Notes: generated from the letters alone by a model not told the origin. A stretch of 64,000 nt of DNA from Paraburkholderia rhynchosiae (GCF_002879865.1 NZ_PNXY01000009.1:1-64000); one strand, 5' to 3'. Positions 34,256 through 44,662 are shown, counted from the first letter of the stretch. Numbers and translations: made by a program.

Positions 34256-35233
34256 ATGCAAACCAGTTTGTTGAAGCCCAAGATCATCGCAGTTGAATCG
34301 CTGGGCGAAAGCCACGCGAAAGTGGTCATGGAACCGTTTGAACGCGGTTACGGCCACACCTTGGGTAACGCGCTCCGGCGCGTGCTGTTGTCGTCGATGA
34401 TCGGCTACGCGCCGACCGAAGTGACGATCGCAGGCGTCGTACATGAGTATTCGACGCTCGACGGTGTGCAAGAGGATGTGGTCAACCTGTTGTTGAACCT
34501 GAAGGGCGTGGTGTTCAAGCTGCATAACCGTGACGAAGTGACGGTTACGCTGCGCAAGGAAGGCGAAGGCGTTGTTACCGCTGGCGACATCGAGCTCGCG
34601 CACGATTGCGAAGTGATCAACCCCGATCACGTGATTGCGCATCTGTCGAAGGGCGGCAAGCTCGACGTTCAGATCAAGGTTGAGAAGGGCCGCGGTTATG
34701 TGCCAGGCAACGTGCGTCGTTATGGCGAAGAGTCGGCCAAGATCATCGGCCGTATCGTGCTGGACGCGTCGTTTTCGCCGGTTCGCCGCGTGAGCTATGC
34801 CGTTGAAAGCGCTCGCGTCGAACAGCGTACCGACCTCGACAAGCTCGTGATGAACATCGAAACGAACGGCGTGATCTCCCCCGAAGAGGCGATCCGTCAA
34901 TCGGCTCGCATTCTGGTCGATCAACTGTCGGTGTTCGCTGCACTGGAAGGCACCGAAGCAACGGCTGAAGCGCCGTCGCGCGCGCCGCAGATCGATCCGA
35001 TCCTGCTGCGTCCGGTCGATGATCTCGAACTGACGGTTCGCTCCGCGAACTGCCTGAAGGCCGAGAACATCTACTACATCGGCGATCTGATCCAGCGCAC
35101 GGAAAACGAGTTGCTCAAGACGCCGAACCTTGGCCGCAAGTCGTTGAACGAAATCAAGGAAGTACTGGCGTCGCGTGGTTTGACGCTCGGCATGAAGCTC
35201 GAAAACTGGCCGCCCGCAGGGCTGGATAAGTAA
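34256..35233 (+). CDS. rpoA: RNA polymerase subunit alpha
   Basis: Alpha dimerises to nucleate RNA polymerase assembly. Its C-terminal domain contacts UP elements and activators. The 325-residue protein has the N-terminal domain ([20 protein letters not shown]), a linker near 235-250 and the CTD with [21 protein letters not shown] sequence (here [20 protein letters not shown]) and [27 protein letters not shown] precedes the ATG. A bulged GTTACCG/CGGTGTAAC stem lies 50 nt upstream. Confidence 0.98.
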
Positions 35234-35271
35234 GTCGACAAGTCATCCCGGGACAGAGCCCGCCGCTGCAC

Positions 35272-35309
35272 TGGCAAAGACGCGGATTTTCCTTTAAAAT
35301 CCGCGTCTT
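35272..35309 (+). promoter_or_regulatory. Candidate promoter of rplQ overlapping a 14-bp inverted repeat
   Basis: AAGACGCGGATTTT (35277-35290) pairs perfectly with AAAATCCGCGTCTT (35296-35309) around a 5-nt loop CCTTT. TAAAAT (35295-35300) occupies the same register as the -10 at the rplN repeat, and TGGCAA (35272-35277) stands where TTGCAA stands there. The following GCCTTTTTC could make it a terminator for rpoA transcripts. The -35 match is weak. Confidence 0.6.
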
Positions 35310-35403
35310 GCCTTTTTCACTACCGGCCCGTGCGCTCGCTACTTTCGGGTAGATCGAGCGCGATAGAAGAGCTGGACCAAAACTTTGAATCGAAGGAATT
35401 AAC

Positions 35404-35796
35404 ATGCGTCACCGTCATGGTCTGCGGAAACTGAACCGCACGAGCAGCCACCGTCTGGCAATGCTCCGTAATATGTCCAACTCGTTGATCGAGCACGAAG
35501 TCATCAAGACCACGCTGCCGAAGGCGAAAGAACTCCGTAAAGTAGTCGAGCCGCTGATCACGCTCGGCAAGAAGCCGTCGCTGGCAAATCGCCGTCTGGC
35601 GTTCAACCGCCTGCGCGACCGTGACTCGGTCACGAAGCTGTTCGAAGTTCTCGGCCCGCGTTACGCTACCCGTCCGGGCGGCTACCTGCGCGTGCTGAAG
35701 TTCGGCTTCCGCGTTGGCGACAATGCGCCGATGGCACTGGTTGAACTGCTCGACCGTCCGGAAGTTGAAGAAGTCGAAGTGCAAGAAGCTGAGTAA
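35404..35796 (+). CDS. rplQ: 50S ribosomal protein L17
   Basis: L17 lies near the tunnel exit. The 130-residue protein starts [19 protein letters not shown] and contains [20 protein letters not shown]. It ends with an acidic tail ([10 protein letters not shown]). GAAGGAATTAAC precedes the ATG. It is the last gene of the r-protein cluster, closed by a strong terminator 20 nt after the stop. Confidence 0.98.
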   Translation: MRHRHGLRKLNRTSSHRLAMLRNMSNSLIEHEVIKTTLPKAKELRKVVEPLITLGKKPSLANRRLAFNRLRDRDSVTKLFEVLGPRYATRPGGYLRVLKFGFRVGDNAPMALVELLDRPEVEEVEVQEAE

Positions 35797-35815
35797 GCTT
35801 CGAGGCGCTGATAAG

Positions 35816-35842
35816 AAGCCAGGCTCCAAGCCTGGCTTTTTT
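35816..35842 (+). terminator. Terminator of the alpha segment
   Basis: A perfect 10-bp stem AAGCCAGGCT / AGCCTGGCTT with a 3-nt loop CCA runs into six T. This ends the 19-kb r-protein cluster. Confidence 0.93.
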
Positions 35843-35977
35843 GTTTCTGCGCGAGAACGGTAGTGCGAGTGAATCGTGGCGGCCAAATGCCGCACGCTTG
35901 CGGCCGAGCTGCCTGCAGGCCCTCAAGCCCAGGTGATACGATATTGGCACTCGAATCCTGCCTTGCCGGAGCTTTCT

Positions 35978-36310
35978 GTGAGCGTGAATGTGATTTTGAC
36001 TCTGACGACGGTGCCCGACCCGGCCGTTGCCCAGAAGCTCGCTGCGGACGCGCTGGCCGCGCGGCTGTGTGCATGCGTTACGCAACTCGGCGCCGTTCAG
36101 TCGAGCTACCACTGGCAAGGCCAGATAGAAACGGCGCAAGAGATCCAGTTGATGTTCAAGACAAGCGCGGCGCGCGCGCTGGAACTCGAGCAGTACATAC
36201 AGGCGCATCATCCATACGACACGCCGGAAATCCTCTCGTGGCAAGCCACGGCATCGGCCGCCTATGGCCAGTGGATCATCGCTGAAACCCAACGCCCCAT
36301 ACATGTTTAA
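35978..36310 (+). CDS. cutA: CutA1 divalent-cation tolerance protein
   Basis: CutA1 is a small trimeric protein linked genetically to copper and other divalent-metal tolerance. Its precise role is unsettled. The start chosen is GTG at 35978, six bases after GGAG. It gives 110 residues beginning SVNVILTLTTVPDPAVAQ, the normal length, whereas longer frames add unrelated N-termini. The core ARLCACVTQLGAVQSSYHWQ and the C-terminal YDTPEILSWQAT are typical. It overlaps dsbD by eight bases, the same pairing as in E. coli. Confidence 0.9.
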   Translation: MSVNVILTLTTVPDPAVAQKLAADALAARLCACVTQLGAVQSSYHWQGQIETAQEIQLMFKTSAARALELEQYIQAHHPYDTPEILSWQATASAAYGQWIIAETQRPIHV

Positions 36311-38162
36311 CCGTCTGGACCGACGCGCGCACCATGCGCTGCGTGCAGCATTCCTCCTGTTCGGCTGCCTGATTCTCGCGCAGTTCGGAACGCTAGCCCG
36401 CGCGGCCGACGACTTTCTCGATCCGGCCGTCGCGTTCAAGTTCAGTGCGGCGGAAAAACCCGGCGAAGTCGACGTCACGTACAAAATTGCGGACGGCTAT
36501 TACATGTACCGCGAGCGTTTTGCGTTCGCGACGCGCAACGGCAGCGCGACCGTCGGCGAGCCGCAATTGCCGTCGGGGCATGTGAAGTTCGATCAGACCT
36601 TCAACAAGAACGTGGAAACGTATCGCAATGAGCTGACGATCCGCATTCCAGTCAAGCAGGCAGAAGTCGCATTCGATCTGGCTGTTACGTCACAAGGCTG
36701 TGCGGACGCCGGAATCTGTTATCCGCCGATGGAGCGCGTCTACCACGTCAGCGGCGCGGCGCTGCAAGCGGCTGGCAGCGCGGCGGTGCCGCCGCCCGCA
36801 GCAGGCAATACGCCATGGTACGAGCGCGCGACCAGCGCCGACTATGCGCAATCGCTGCTGCAGGGCGGCGGTTTTCTCGCAATCATCGGACTTTACTTCG
36901 TCGCCGGCGTCGTGCTGAGCCTGCTGCCGTGCTCATATCCGATGATTCCGATTCTCTCGGCGATCATTATCGGCGAAGGGGCGGGAGTGACGCGCGCTCG
37001 AGGTTTTGCGCTATCGCTGGCCTATGTAATCGGGATGGCGCTCGTCTACACGGCGCTCGGCATTGCCGCCGCGCTCGTCGGCCAGAGTCTCGGTGCGTGG
37101 TTGCAAAGCGCGTGGGTGTTGGGCGTTTTCGGCGCGCTGCTGACAATTTTTGCGCTGACGTTGATCGCTGGTTTCGACATCGCGTTGCCGCAACGCTGGC
37201 AGGACGGTGTTTCGCATGCGTCGGCGGGCCGCTCGGGCGGCAAGTTCGCAGCCGTTGCCGCGATGGGCGCGCTGTCTGCGCTAGTCGTCGGCGCGTGTAT
37301 GACGGCCCCACTTTTCGCCGTGCTGGCCTTCATCGCGCATACGGGAAATGCGGTGCTCGGCGGTGCCGCGTTGTTCGCGATGGGGCTTGGGCTCGGCGTG
37401 CCGCTGCTGATTATCGGGCTCGGGGCGGGAACGTTGCTGCCGCGTGCCGGCGCATGGATGGACGGCGTCAAGATGTTGTTCGGCGTCGTGCTGCTCGCCG
37501 CGGCGCTGTGGATTGTCTGGCCGGTGCTCGGGGCAACGGCGACCATGCTGCTTTGCGCGTTGTGGCTGCTGATCGCGGCTGCATCTCTGGGCCTTTTTTC
37601 GGCAGCAACCGCCGAAGCGTCCGTGTGGCGCCGGCTCGGCCGCGGAATCGGCGCCGCACTGGCCGTCTGGGCGGCGGTGTTGCTGGTCGGACTGGCCGCG
37701 GGCTCGTCCGATCCGCTCCGCCCGCTGGCGGTGCTGGCGTCACGCAGTGGGCCGTCGGCAGCTGAAACCGCATCCAGTGGAGCCCAAGCCGCGTCTCAGG
37801 GCGATCTGGCGTTCCAGCCGGTACGCTCATCCGTGGAACTCGATAAAGCCGTCAAAGCCGTCGCACGGCCTGCCATGCTCGATTTTTACGCGGACTGGTG
37901 TGTCAGCTGCAAAGAGATGGAGAAATTCACCTTCAGTGACCCGCGCGTCCAGGCAAAATTGAAACAGATGAACCTGCTACGCGCTGACGTCACCGCGAAC
38001 AACGCCGACGACCAGGCCCTTTTGAAGCGTTTCGGCCTTTTCGGCCCGCCCGGGATCATCTTTTTCGACCACGGCGGCAAGGAAGTATTGCGTGTCGTCG
38101 GTTATGAGTCGGCAGACAAATTCTTGCGAACGCTCGAGCGGACGAGCGCGCCCGGCGCATAA
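36303..38162 (+). CDS. dsbD: Thiol:disulfide interchange protein DsbD
   Basis: DsbD carries electrons from cytoplasmic thioredoxin to the periplasm for DsbC and cytochrome c maturation. The 619-residue protein has a signal peptide, an N-terminal alpha domain with QGCADAGICYPP (about 132-143), an eight-segment membrane domain with the redox cysteines in LLPCSYPMIP and VVGACMTAPLF, and a C-terminal thioredoxin domain with YADWCVSCKEME (about 529-540). ATG at 36303 is preferred. An ATG at 36264 would place 13 polar residues before the signal. It is the reductant source for the nearby resB-ccsA system. Confidence 0.95.
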   Translation: MFNRLDRRAHHALRAAFLLFGCLILAQFGTLARAADDFLDPAVAFKFSAAEKPGEVDVTYKIADGYYMYRERFAFATRNGSATVGEPQLPSGHVKFDQTFNKNVETYRNELTIRIPVKQAEVAFDLAVTSQGCADAGICYPPMERVYHVSGAALQAAGSAAVPPPAAGNTPWYERATSADYAQSLLQGGGFLAIIGLYFVAGVVLSLLPCSYPMIPILSAIIIGEGAGVTRARGFALSLAYVIGMALVYTALGIAAALVGQSLGAWLQSAWVLGVFGALLTIFALTLIAGFDIALPQRWQDGVSHASAGRSGGKFAAVAAMGALSALVVGACMTAPLFAVLAFIAHTGNAVLGGAALFAMGLGLGVPLLIIGLGAGTLLPRAGAWMDGVKMLFGVVLLAAALWIVWPVLGATATMLLCALWLLIAAASLGLFSAATAEASVWRRLGRGIGAALAVWAAVLLVGLAAGSSDPLRPLAVLASRSGPSAAETASSGAQAASQGDLAFQPVRSSVELDKAVKAVARPAMLDFYADWCVSCKEMEKFTFSDPRVQAKLKQMNLLRADVTANNADDQALLKRFGLFGPPGIIFFDHGGKEVLRVVGYESADKFLRTLERTSAPGA

Positions 38163-38203
38163 CCTCACGAGCGCATGACCGCGCCCGCTCGCGAGGGAAA
38201 GCA

Positions 38204-38247
38204 TAAAAAACGGAGGCGTGACCAGAAGTCCGCCTCCGTTCAATTTT
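38204..38247. terminator. Bidirectional terminator between dsbD and hemB
   Basis: AACGGAGGCG (38209-38218) and CGCCTCCGTT (38231-38240) enclose a 12-nt loop, with an A run on the left and CAATTTT on the right. The placement between convergent dsbD (plus) and hemB (minus) suits termination on both strands. Confidence 0.72.
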
Positions 38248-38315
38248 CAGCGCTCTGGCTGAATTTGCTCATGAATCAACGCGACGCAAACCAACGACTG
38301 GCCGCCGAAGCCGAT

Positions 38316-39398
<1,083 letters not shown>

Positions 39399-39410
39399 TC
39401 AAGACAATGG

Positions 39411-39530
39411 TATATCATACCGATCGAGCAAGGCGCCTGGCGCTGACCTCCCCGCTTCTCCTCCCTGAGCGGGTGCCTGTCGTTTTTCGATTAGGCTGTT
39501 TGGCCCGCCGTTAAAGCGGCGGGTTTTTTT
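39411..39530 (+). ncRNA. Candidate small RNA in the hemB-engB gap
   Basis: This plus-strand stretch between two minus-strand genes has an extended -10-like TGGTATATC (39408-39416). It continues with a GCGC-CTG-GCGC stem and then CCCGCT / AGCGGG (39451-39473), whose 11-nt loop contains CTCCTCCC, complementary to Shine-Dalgarno sequences. It ends in a strong intrinsic terminator (39504-39530). No open frame is visible. No good -35 was found, so the start is uncertain. It may instead be a cryptic terminator. Confidence 0.45.
39504..39530 (+). terminator. Plus-strand terminator with no plus-strand gene
   Basis: CCCGCCG, loop TTAAAG, CGGCGGG is followed by seven T on the plus strand. Read on the minus strand, the stem is followed by CCAAAC with no T tract, so it does not suit engB or hemB. 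It should end a plus-strand transcript arising in the gap. Confidence 0.85.
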
Positions 39531-39581
39531 ATGGGCAGCCGAAATAGCGCTTCGAGCCTGCCCGCCGACGCGCAACGCCTC

Positions 39582-40235
39582 TTACTGCGCCGCGTCCGGT
39601 TCGCCCTTCGCGTTGGGGATCAGCCAGCTTTCGATCAACTCGTGCGCTTCATCGATACCAACACGTTTGAGCGCCGAAAAGAGCTGCGCCGTGAGTTCGC
39701 CCTGATAGCCCGCGGACCGATATTCGGCCATTCCCTTCTGCGTCGCGCGCAACGCATTCACGCACTCCTGGCGCGTCAATTTGTCGCATTTCGTAAGCAG
39801 GACGTGAATCGGCTTCCCCGTCGGCGCGAACCACTCGATCATCCGCCGGTCCAGATCGGTCAACGGGCGGCGCGAATCCATCATCAGGATCATGCCGCGC
39901 AATTGCGAGCGGGATTGCAGGTACGTGGAAAGCAGCGCTTCCCAGTGAGCCTTGGCTGCGCCGGGCACTTCTGCATAACCGTAGCCCGGCAGATCGACCA
40001 GATGCGCGGCCGGCTCGTCCGCCTTGCCGACCGAAAAATAGTTGATGTGCTGAGTGCGTCCAGGCGTCTTACTCGCGAAAGCCAGCCGCTTCTGATTGCA
40101 CAGAATATTGATGGCTGTCGACTTGCCCGCATTCGAGCGCCCCGCGAAAGCGATCTCGGGTTGAGCGGTGGCCGGCAGATCGCGCAGGTGATTGACGGTC
40201 GTGAAAAAGCGGGATTGGTGGAGCAGGAAGGACAT
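39582..40235 (-). CDS. engB: Ribosome biogenesis GTPase EngB (YihA/YsxC)
   Basis: EngB is an essential GTPase for 50S assembly. The 217-residue protein starts at the minus-strand ATG at 40235 ([20 protein letters not shown]). GTPase motifs are G1 GRSNAGKST (about 32-40), G3 [12 protein letters not shown] (about 79-90) and G4 LLTKCDKL (about 146-153). An upstream ATG would add 17 residues unlike the family. It is divergent from the cytochrome c4 gene and upstream of hemB in the same direction. Confidence 0.95.
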   Translation of the reverse strand: MSFLLHQSRFFTTVNHLRDLPATAQPEIAFAGRSNAGKSTAINILCNQKRLAFASKTPGRTQHINYFSVGKADEPAAHLVDLPGYGYAEVPGAAKAHWEALLSTYLQSRSQLRGMILMMDSRRPLTDLDRRMIEWFAPTGKPIHVLLTKCDKLTRQECVNALRATQKGMAEYRSAGYQGELTAQLFSALKRVGIDEAHELIESWLIPNAKGEPDAAQ

Positions 40236-40452
40236 GATCAGGCCGGAATTCGAGACGCCGGGGAACCCGGAGTGGGGACGGGTCAAGCCCGACTGGCGTC
40301 TTAGCGATTAGCGAGTTATTGTACAATACGATGGTTTACTGAAAACCTGAGGGGGCCAGCCCGCGTGCCTCGGCGGCTCCTGGCGGTCACTTGGGTCGCC
40401 GTCGTATTGTGCAAAACCTCTAAAATCCCACAAGACGAGACAGGGTGTGCGA

Positions 40453-41106
40453 ATGAATCGACTGTGCAAGGCTCTGATGGTTTTTCATGTAGCAGCAGGT
40501 CTTTCAGGTTTGGCAATTCAGGCACGAGCAGCAGAGCCGGCAAAGCCGGACATCAATCGGGGGCAGGCAATCGCAATGCAGGTTTGCGCGTCTTGCCACG
40601 GCGCAGACGGCAATAGTGCCGGCGGTGCGTATCCGAAGCTGGCGGGTCAGCATCCCGACTATCTCGTCAAACAACTAAAGGATTTCAAGCCGCAGCCTGG
40701 CGCCAGGCAGCCCGTGCGCAACAATGCGATCATGACGGGTATGGCTGCGGCGCTGTCCGATCAGGACATGGTCAACGTCGCTGCGTATTTCGCGGCGCAG
40801 GCTCAGAAGCCCGGCTATGCGCACAACAAGGACACGGTGCCGCTCGGCCAGAAGATTTATCGCGGCGGCGTTGCCGACAAAGGCGTGCCGGCATGCGCGA
40901 GCTGTCACGGGCCCACGGGTCAAGGTATTCCGTCGCAGTATCCGCGGCTGTCAGGGCAATGGACTGAATACACGGTGGCGCAGTTGAACGCGTTCACGCA
41001 AGGTCCGGGCGCACGTAACAACAATGAGGCGATGCATGCGGTCGCATCGCGTCTGTCGGACAGCGAGATCAAAGCTGTAGCCGATTACATCGCGGGCTTG
41101 CACTAA
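40453..41106 (+). CDS. Di-haem cytochrome c4
   Basis: This is a periplasmic electron carrier of the cytochrome c4 family with two c-type haems. The 217-residue precursor has a signal peptide (hydrophobic 7-24, cleavage near ARA-AEP) and two CASCH haem sites at about 45-49 and 148-152. Each is followed by a partly repeated domain with a methionine ligand region (MTGMAAALSD and MHAVASRLSD). ATG at 40453 is preferred over GTG at 40447. It lies directly upstream of the cytochrome c synthase genes. Such proteins commonly feed cbb3 or other terminal oxidases. Confidence 0.93.
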   Translation: MNRLCKALMVFHVAAGLSGLAIQARAAEPAKPDINRGQAIAMQVCASCHGADGNSAGGAYPKLAGQHPDYLVKQLKDFKPQPGARQPVRNNAIMTGMAAALSDQDMVNVAAYFAAQAQKPGYAHNKDTVPLGQKIYRGGVADKGVPACASCHGPTGQGIPSQYPRLSGQWTEYTVAQLNAFTQGPGARNNNEAMHAVASRLSDSEIKAVADYIAGLH

Positions 41107-41156
41107 GAGGTCCGCACGCAAGTGCAACCGGCCCGTCGAGGCCGGTACAAAACAAG

Positions 41157-41202
41157 AAAAGGGTGGGGGCGTCGTGTCTACGACCGCCCTTCACCCTTTT
41201 TT
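41157..41202 (+). terminator. Terminator-like hairpin between cytochrome c4 and resB
   Basis: AAAAGGGTG (41157-41165) pairs with CACCCTTTT (41192-41200), enclosing further pairing GTCGT/ACGAC, and ends in TTTTTT. A second stem ACCGGCC-CGTCGA-GGCCGGT lies just before it (41127-41146). It probably separates or attenuates transcription between the cytochrome gene and resB, which starts 21 nt later. Confidence 0.75.
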
Positions 41203-41222
41203 GCTGTTCAGTCGGAGTATGA

Positions 41223-43421
41223 ATGAGCGTCACCACGTCGGGTTTGCAGTCGAAGTCGGGCAATCGCATCGTACGCAGCGTCGTCGAAGTATTGAGTTCG
41301 ATGCGTTTTGCCATCGCATTGCTCGTGATTCTGTCGATCGCCAGCGTTATCGGCACCGTCCTCACGCAGGACGATCCGTATCCCAACTACGTCAATCAGT
41401 TCGGCCCGTTCTGGGCGGACATCTTTCGCGCGCTGAGCCTCTACACGGTCTACAGCTCGTGGTGGTTCATGCTGATTCTCGGCTTTCTGATGGTGTCGGT
41501 GTCGCTGTGCGTGATCCGCAACGCGCCGAAAATGGTCGCCGACACGAAGAGCTGGAAAGACAAGGTCCGTGAAGCCAGCCTCCGCGCGTTTCATCACAAA
41601 GGCGAATTCGCGGTGCACGGCACTCGCGCGCAGACGGCCGCGACGCTCGCAAAACTCTCGGGCAAGCTCGGCTACAAGTTCGTCACGCGCGAATCTGAGG
41701 GCGCGACACTGATCGCCGCCAAGCGCGGCGCGTTGACCAAATTGGGCTACATCTCCGCGCACCTTGCGATCGTCGTGATCTGTCTGGGTGGTCTGCTCGA
41801 CAGCAATCTGCCGATCAAGCTGCAAATGTGGCTGTTCGACAAGTCGCCGATCCGCGCTAACACCGTGATCAACGACATCCCGCCGGAACACCGTCTGTCG
41901 CAATCGAACCCGACGTTCCGCGGCTACGCGTGGGTGCCGGAAGGGCAGCATGTGTCGACGGCGATCCTGAATCAGCCAGACGGTTCGCTGATCCAGGACC
42001 TGCCGTTTTCGATCGAGCTCGAGAAGTTCATCGTCGACTATTACTCGACAGGCATGCCGAAGCTGTTCGCCAGCGACATCGTCGTGGTGGATCACAAGAC
42101 CGGCGCGCGCGTGCCGGCTCGCATCGAAGTGAACAAGCCGTTTGAATACGACGGCGTGTCGATCTACCAGTCGAGTTTCCAGGACGGCGGCTCACAAATG
42201 CAAATGACGGCCTACCCGATGGCCGGCGCGAGCGCGAAAACCGCGCCGTTCGGCGGCACGATCGGCGGCAATGCGCCGTTGAGCTCGGCCACGTCGCTTG
42301 CCGACGGGCAGACCGTCGAGTTCACCGATTTCCGCGCGATCAACGTCGAAAATATCTCGAACGGCAACGGTCAGACCGACGCCCGCGGCGTCGCCGCGCA
42401 TCGCTCGCTGAAGGAAGCGTTCGACGAGCGGCTCGGCTCCGGCGCAAAAACTTCAAAGCCGGTCGATTTGCACAACGTCGGCCCGTCGGTGCAGTACAAG
42501 GTGCGCGACAAGGACGGCCAGGCGCGCGAGTACAACAACTACATGTTGCCGGTCACGGTGGCCGGGGAAAGATTCTTCCTCGCGGGCATGCGCCTGAATC
42601 CGGATGATCCGTTCCGCTACCTGCGCATTCCCGCCGACAGCGGCGGCACCGTCAAGGAGTGGATGAATCTGCGCGCGACGCTGGAAAACCCTGCCATGCG
42701 CGCGCAAGCCGCTCACCGTTTCGCGCTGCGCTCCGTGCCGGAAGCGAACACCGAATTGCAGCAGCACCTCGAAGAAAGCGCTTTGCGAGTGCTGACCCTT
42801 TTTGCGGGGGCTGACAGCAGCGTCAAGATGCCGAACGGGCATCCGGTGGGCGGCTTCCAGGCCATCGCCGGCTTTATCGACCATTCGGTGCCGAAGGGCG
42901 AGCAGGAAAAGGCCGCGGGTCTGTTGCTGCGCATGCTGGAAGGCTCGATGTGGGACATGTGGCAACTGTCGCGACAACAACTCGGCGAGCCCGAAGCGCA
43001 AGCCAACGCGGATGCAAGCCGCTTCGTACAAAGCTCGATCAATGCGATATCCGACAGCTTTTTGTATGGATCGCCGGTCTACTTGCAGCTTGACTCTTTC
43101 AAGCAGGTCCAGGCTTCGGTATTTCAGCTGACGCGCGCGCCGGGCAAAAAAGTCGTGTATCTTGGCAGCCTGCTCCTCGTGTTGGGCATCTTTTCGATGT
43201 TCTATGTCCGCGAACGGCGCCTCTGGTTCTGGCTCAAAGATACTGAGCGGGGCACAAATGTCGTGATGGCGATGTCGAGCGCCCGCAAAACGCTAGACTT
43301 CGAAAAAGAGTTCTTTCAGACGCGCGACGCGGTCGGCGCCGCGCTGGGCGCCAAGCTCACTGATGCATCGCCCGGCAGCGCCGGCGCGCCGTCCGCAAGC
43401 TCACAAGATTCGACCCGGTAA
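41223..43421 (+). CDS. resB: Cytochrome c biogenesis protein ResB (system II)
   Basis: ResB (Ccs1) works with CcsA as the inner-membrane synthase that exports haem and ligates it to CXXCH apocytochromes. The 732-residue protein has N-terminal membrane segments (SSMRFAIALLVILSIASVIG near 24-43, another near 78-98, a third near 175-195), a large periplasmic domain and a last membrane segment near 645-665. GGAG five bases upstream fixes the start. An overlapping ATG at 41219 is out of frame. It is followed by ccsA after four bases. Confidence 0.93.
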   Translation: MSVTTSGLQSKSGNRIVRSVVEVLSSMRFAIALLVILSIASVIGTVLTQDDPYPNYVNQFGPFWADIFRALSLYTVYSSWWFMLILGFLMVSVSLCVIRNAPKMVADTKSWKDKVREASLRAFHHKGEFAVHGTRAQTAATLAKLSGKLGYKFVTRESEGATLIAAKRGALTKLGYISAHLAIVVICLGGLLDSNLPIKLQMWLFDKSPIRANTVINDIPPEHRLSQSNPTFRGYAWVPEGQHVSTAILNQPDGSLIQDLPFSIELEKFIVDYYSTGMPKLFASDIVVVDHKTGARVPARIEVNKPFEYDGVSIYQSSFQDGGSQMQMTAYPMAGASAKTAPFGGTIGGNAPLSSATSLADGQTVEFTDFRAINVENISNGNGQTDARGVAAHRSLKEAFDERLGSGAKTSKPVDLHNVGPSVQYKVRDKDGQAREYNNYMLPVTVAGERFFLAGMRLNPDDPFRYLRIPADSGGTVKEWMNLRATLENPAMRAQAAHRFALRSVPEANTELQQHLEESALRVLTLFAGADSSVKMPNGHPVGGFQAIAGFIDHSVPKGEQEKAAGLLLRMLEGSMWDMWQLSRQQLGEPEAQANADASRFVQSSINAISDSFLYGSPVYLQLDSFKQVQASVFQLTRAPGKKVVYLGSLLLVLGIFSMFYVRERRLWFWLKDTERGTNVVMAMSSARKTLDFEKEFFQTRDAVGAALGAKLTDASPGSAGAPSASSQDSTR

Positions 43422-43425
43422 TACC

Positions 43426-44637
43426 ATGGACTTGACTCAGGTTTCCTCATCCTCTCCTTCATCCGCCCGGCCTGGTAGGGCGCACGCGGACGAAGCGCTC
43501 AATGCTGCCCAATTTGACGAGCGGCCGTTCCTGAAACGGCTGGGTATCGTGGACTGGCTATTCGCGCTTGCGATGGTCGCGGGCGCCGGGTTCGCGCTGT
43601 CGCGCTATCACCCGTTCATGAATTACTACGACAAACTGGTGCTGGTCTGCGCGGTGCCGGTCTTCGTCGTGCTCGGCTGGCGCTGGAAGCCCGTGCGTCC
43701 GCTGATGGTGGGAATCGCGGCGCTGTCGCTGCTGGCCATCCAGATCTATCAAGGCGATCTGAGCCGGGCCGACAATGCGTTCTTCCTGAAGTATTTCCTG
43801 TCGAGCCAGTCTGCGATTCTGTGGATGAGCGCGTTGTTCGTGTTCGCTACGGTGTTCTACTGGATTGGTTTGCTGTCGCGTTCGCCCACGGGCGCCGCAA
43901 TCGGCTCGAAAATGACCTGGGTCGCCGTGCTGATGGGCTTTGTGGGCCTGATGGTGCGCTGGTATGAGTCGTACCTGATCGGCGCCGACGTCGGCCATAT
44001 TCCTATCTCGAATCTGTACGAAGTATTCGTACTGTTCAGCCTGATTACCGCGCTCTTCTATTTGTACTACGAGCAGCACTACAACACGCGCGCGCTTGGC
44101 GCGTTCGTGCTGCTGGTGATCAGCGCCGCCGTTGGTTTCCTGATGTGGTATTCGGTCGCCCGCGACGCGCAGCAGATCCAGCCGCTCGTCCCGGCGCTGC
44201 AAAGCTGGTGGATGAAGATTCACGTGCCGGCGAACTTCATCGGCTATGGCAGCTTTGCGTTGTCGGCGATGGTCGCCGTCGCGTATCTGGCGAAGGAACG
44301 CGGCGTACTGGCCGACCGCCTGCCGGCGCTCGAAGTGCTCGACGACGTGATGTACAAGTCGATCGCCGTCGGTTTCGCGTTCTTCACGATCGCCACGATT
44401 CTCGGCGCGCTGTGGGCGGCGGAAGCGTGGGGCGGCTACTGGAGCTGGGACCCGAAGGAAACGTGGGCGTTGATCGTCTGGCTGAACTATGCGGCGTGGC
44501 TGCATATGCGTCTGATGAAGGGCCTGCGCGGCGCGGCCGCGGCATGGTGGGCGCTCACGGGCCTGCTCGTGACGACCTTCGCCTTCCTTGGCGTGAACAT
44601 GTTCCTGTCGGGGCTGCATAGTTACGGCAAGCTGTAA
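43426..44637 (+). CDS. ccsB: Cytochrome c synthase subunit CcsA/CcsB (system II)
   Basis: This is the haem-handling subunit of system II. The 403-residue polytopic protein carries the WWD-type haem-binding segment WGGYWSWDPKETWALIVWL (about 336-354) and flanking histidines (VGHIPISNLYE, IHVPANFIGY, AAWLHMRL). The start at 43426 removes a non-family extension reaching into resB. Naming varies (CcsA, CcsB or ResC). The gene ends with a strong terminator 25 nt after the stop, closing the resB-ccs operon. Confidence 0.93.
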   Translation: MDLTQVSSSSPSSARPGRAHADEALNAAQFDERPFLKRLGIVDWLFALAMVAGAGFALSRYHPFMNYYDKLVLVCAVPVFVVLGWRWKPVRPLMVGIAALSLLAIQIYQGDLSRADNAFFLKYFLSSQSAILWMSALFVFATVFYWIGLLSRSPTGAAIGSKMTWVAVLMGFVGLMVRWYESYLIGADVGHIPISNLYEVFVLFSLITALFYLYYEQHYNTRALGAFVLLVISAAVGFLMWYSVARDAQQIQPLVPALQSWWMKIHVPANFIGYGSFALSAMVAVAYLAKERGVLADRLPALEVLDDVMYKSIAVGFAFFTIATILGALWAAEAWGGYWSWDPKETWALIVWLNYAAWLHMRLMKGLRGAAAAWWALTGLLVTTFAFLGVNMFLSGLHSYGKL

Positions 44638-44662
44638 TATCCGCCGTTCCCTGCCGACTAAG

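Noticed and set aside
35863..36285. Alternative-frame 140-codon open frame over cutA
   Set aside because: The overlapping frame ending at 36310 encodes a clear CutA1 core. The alternative frame has no recognisable sequence.
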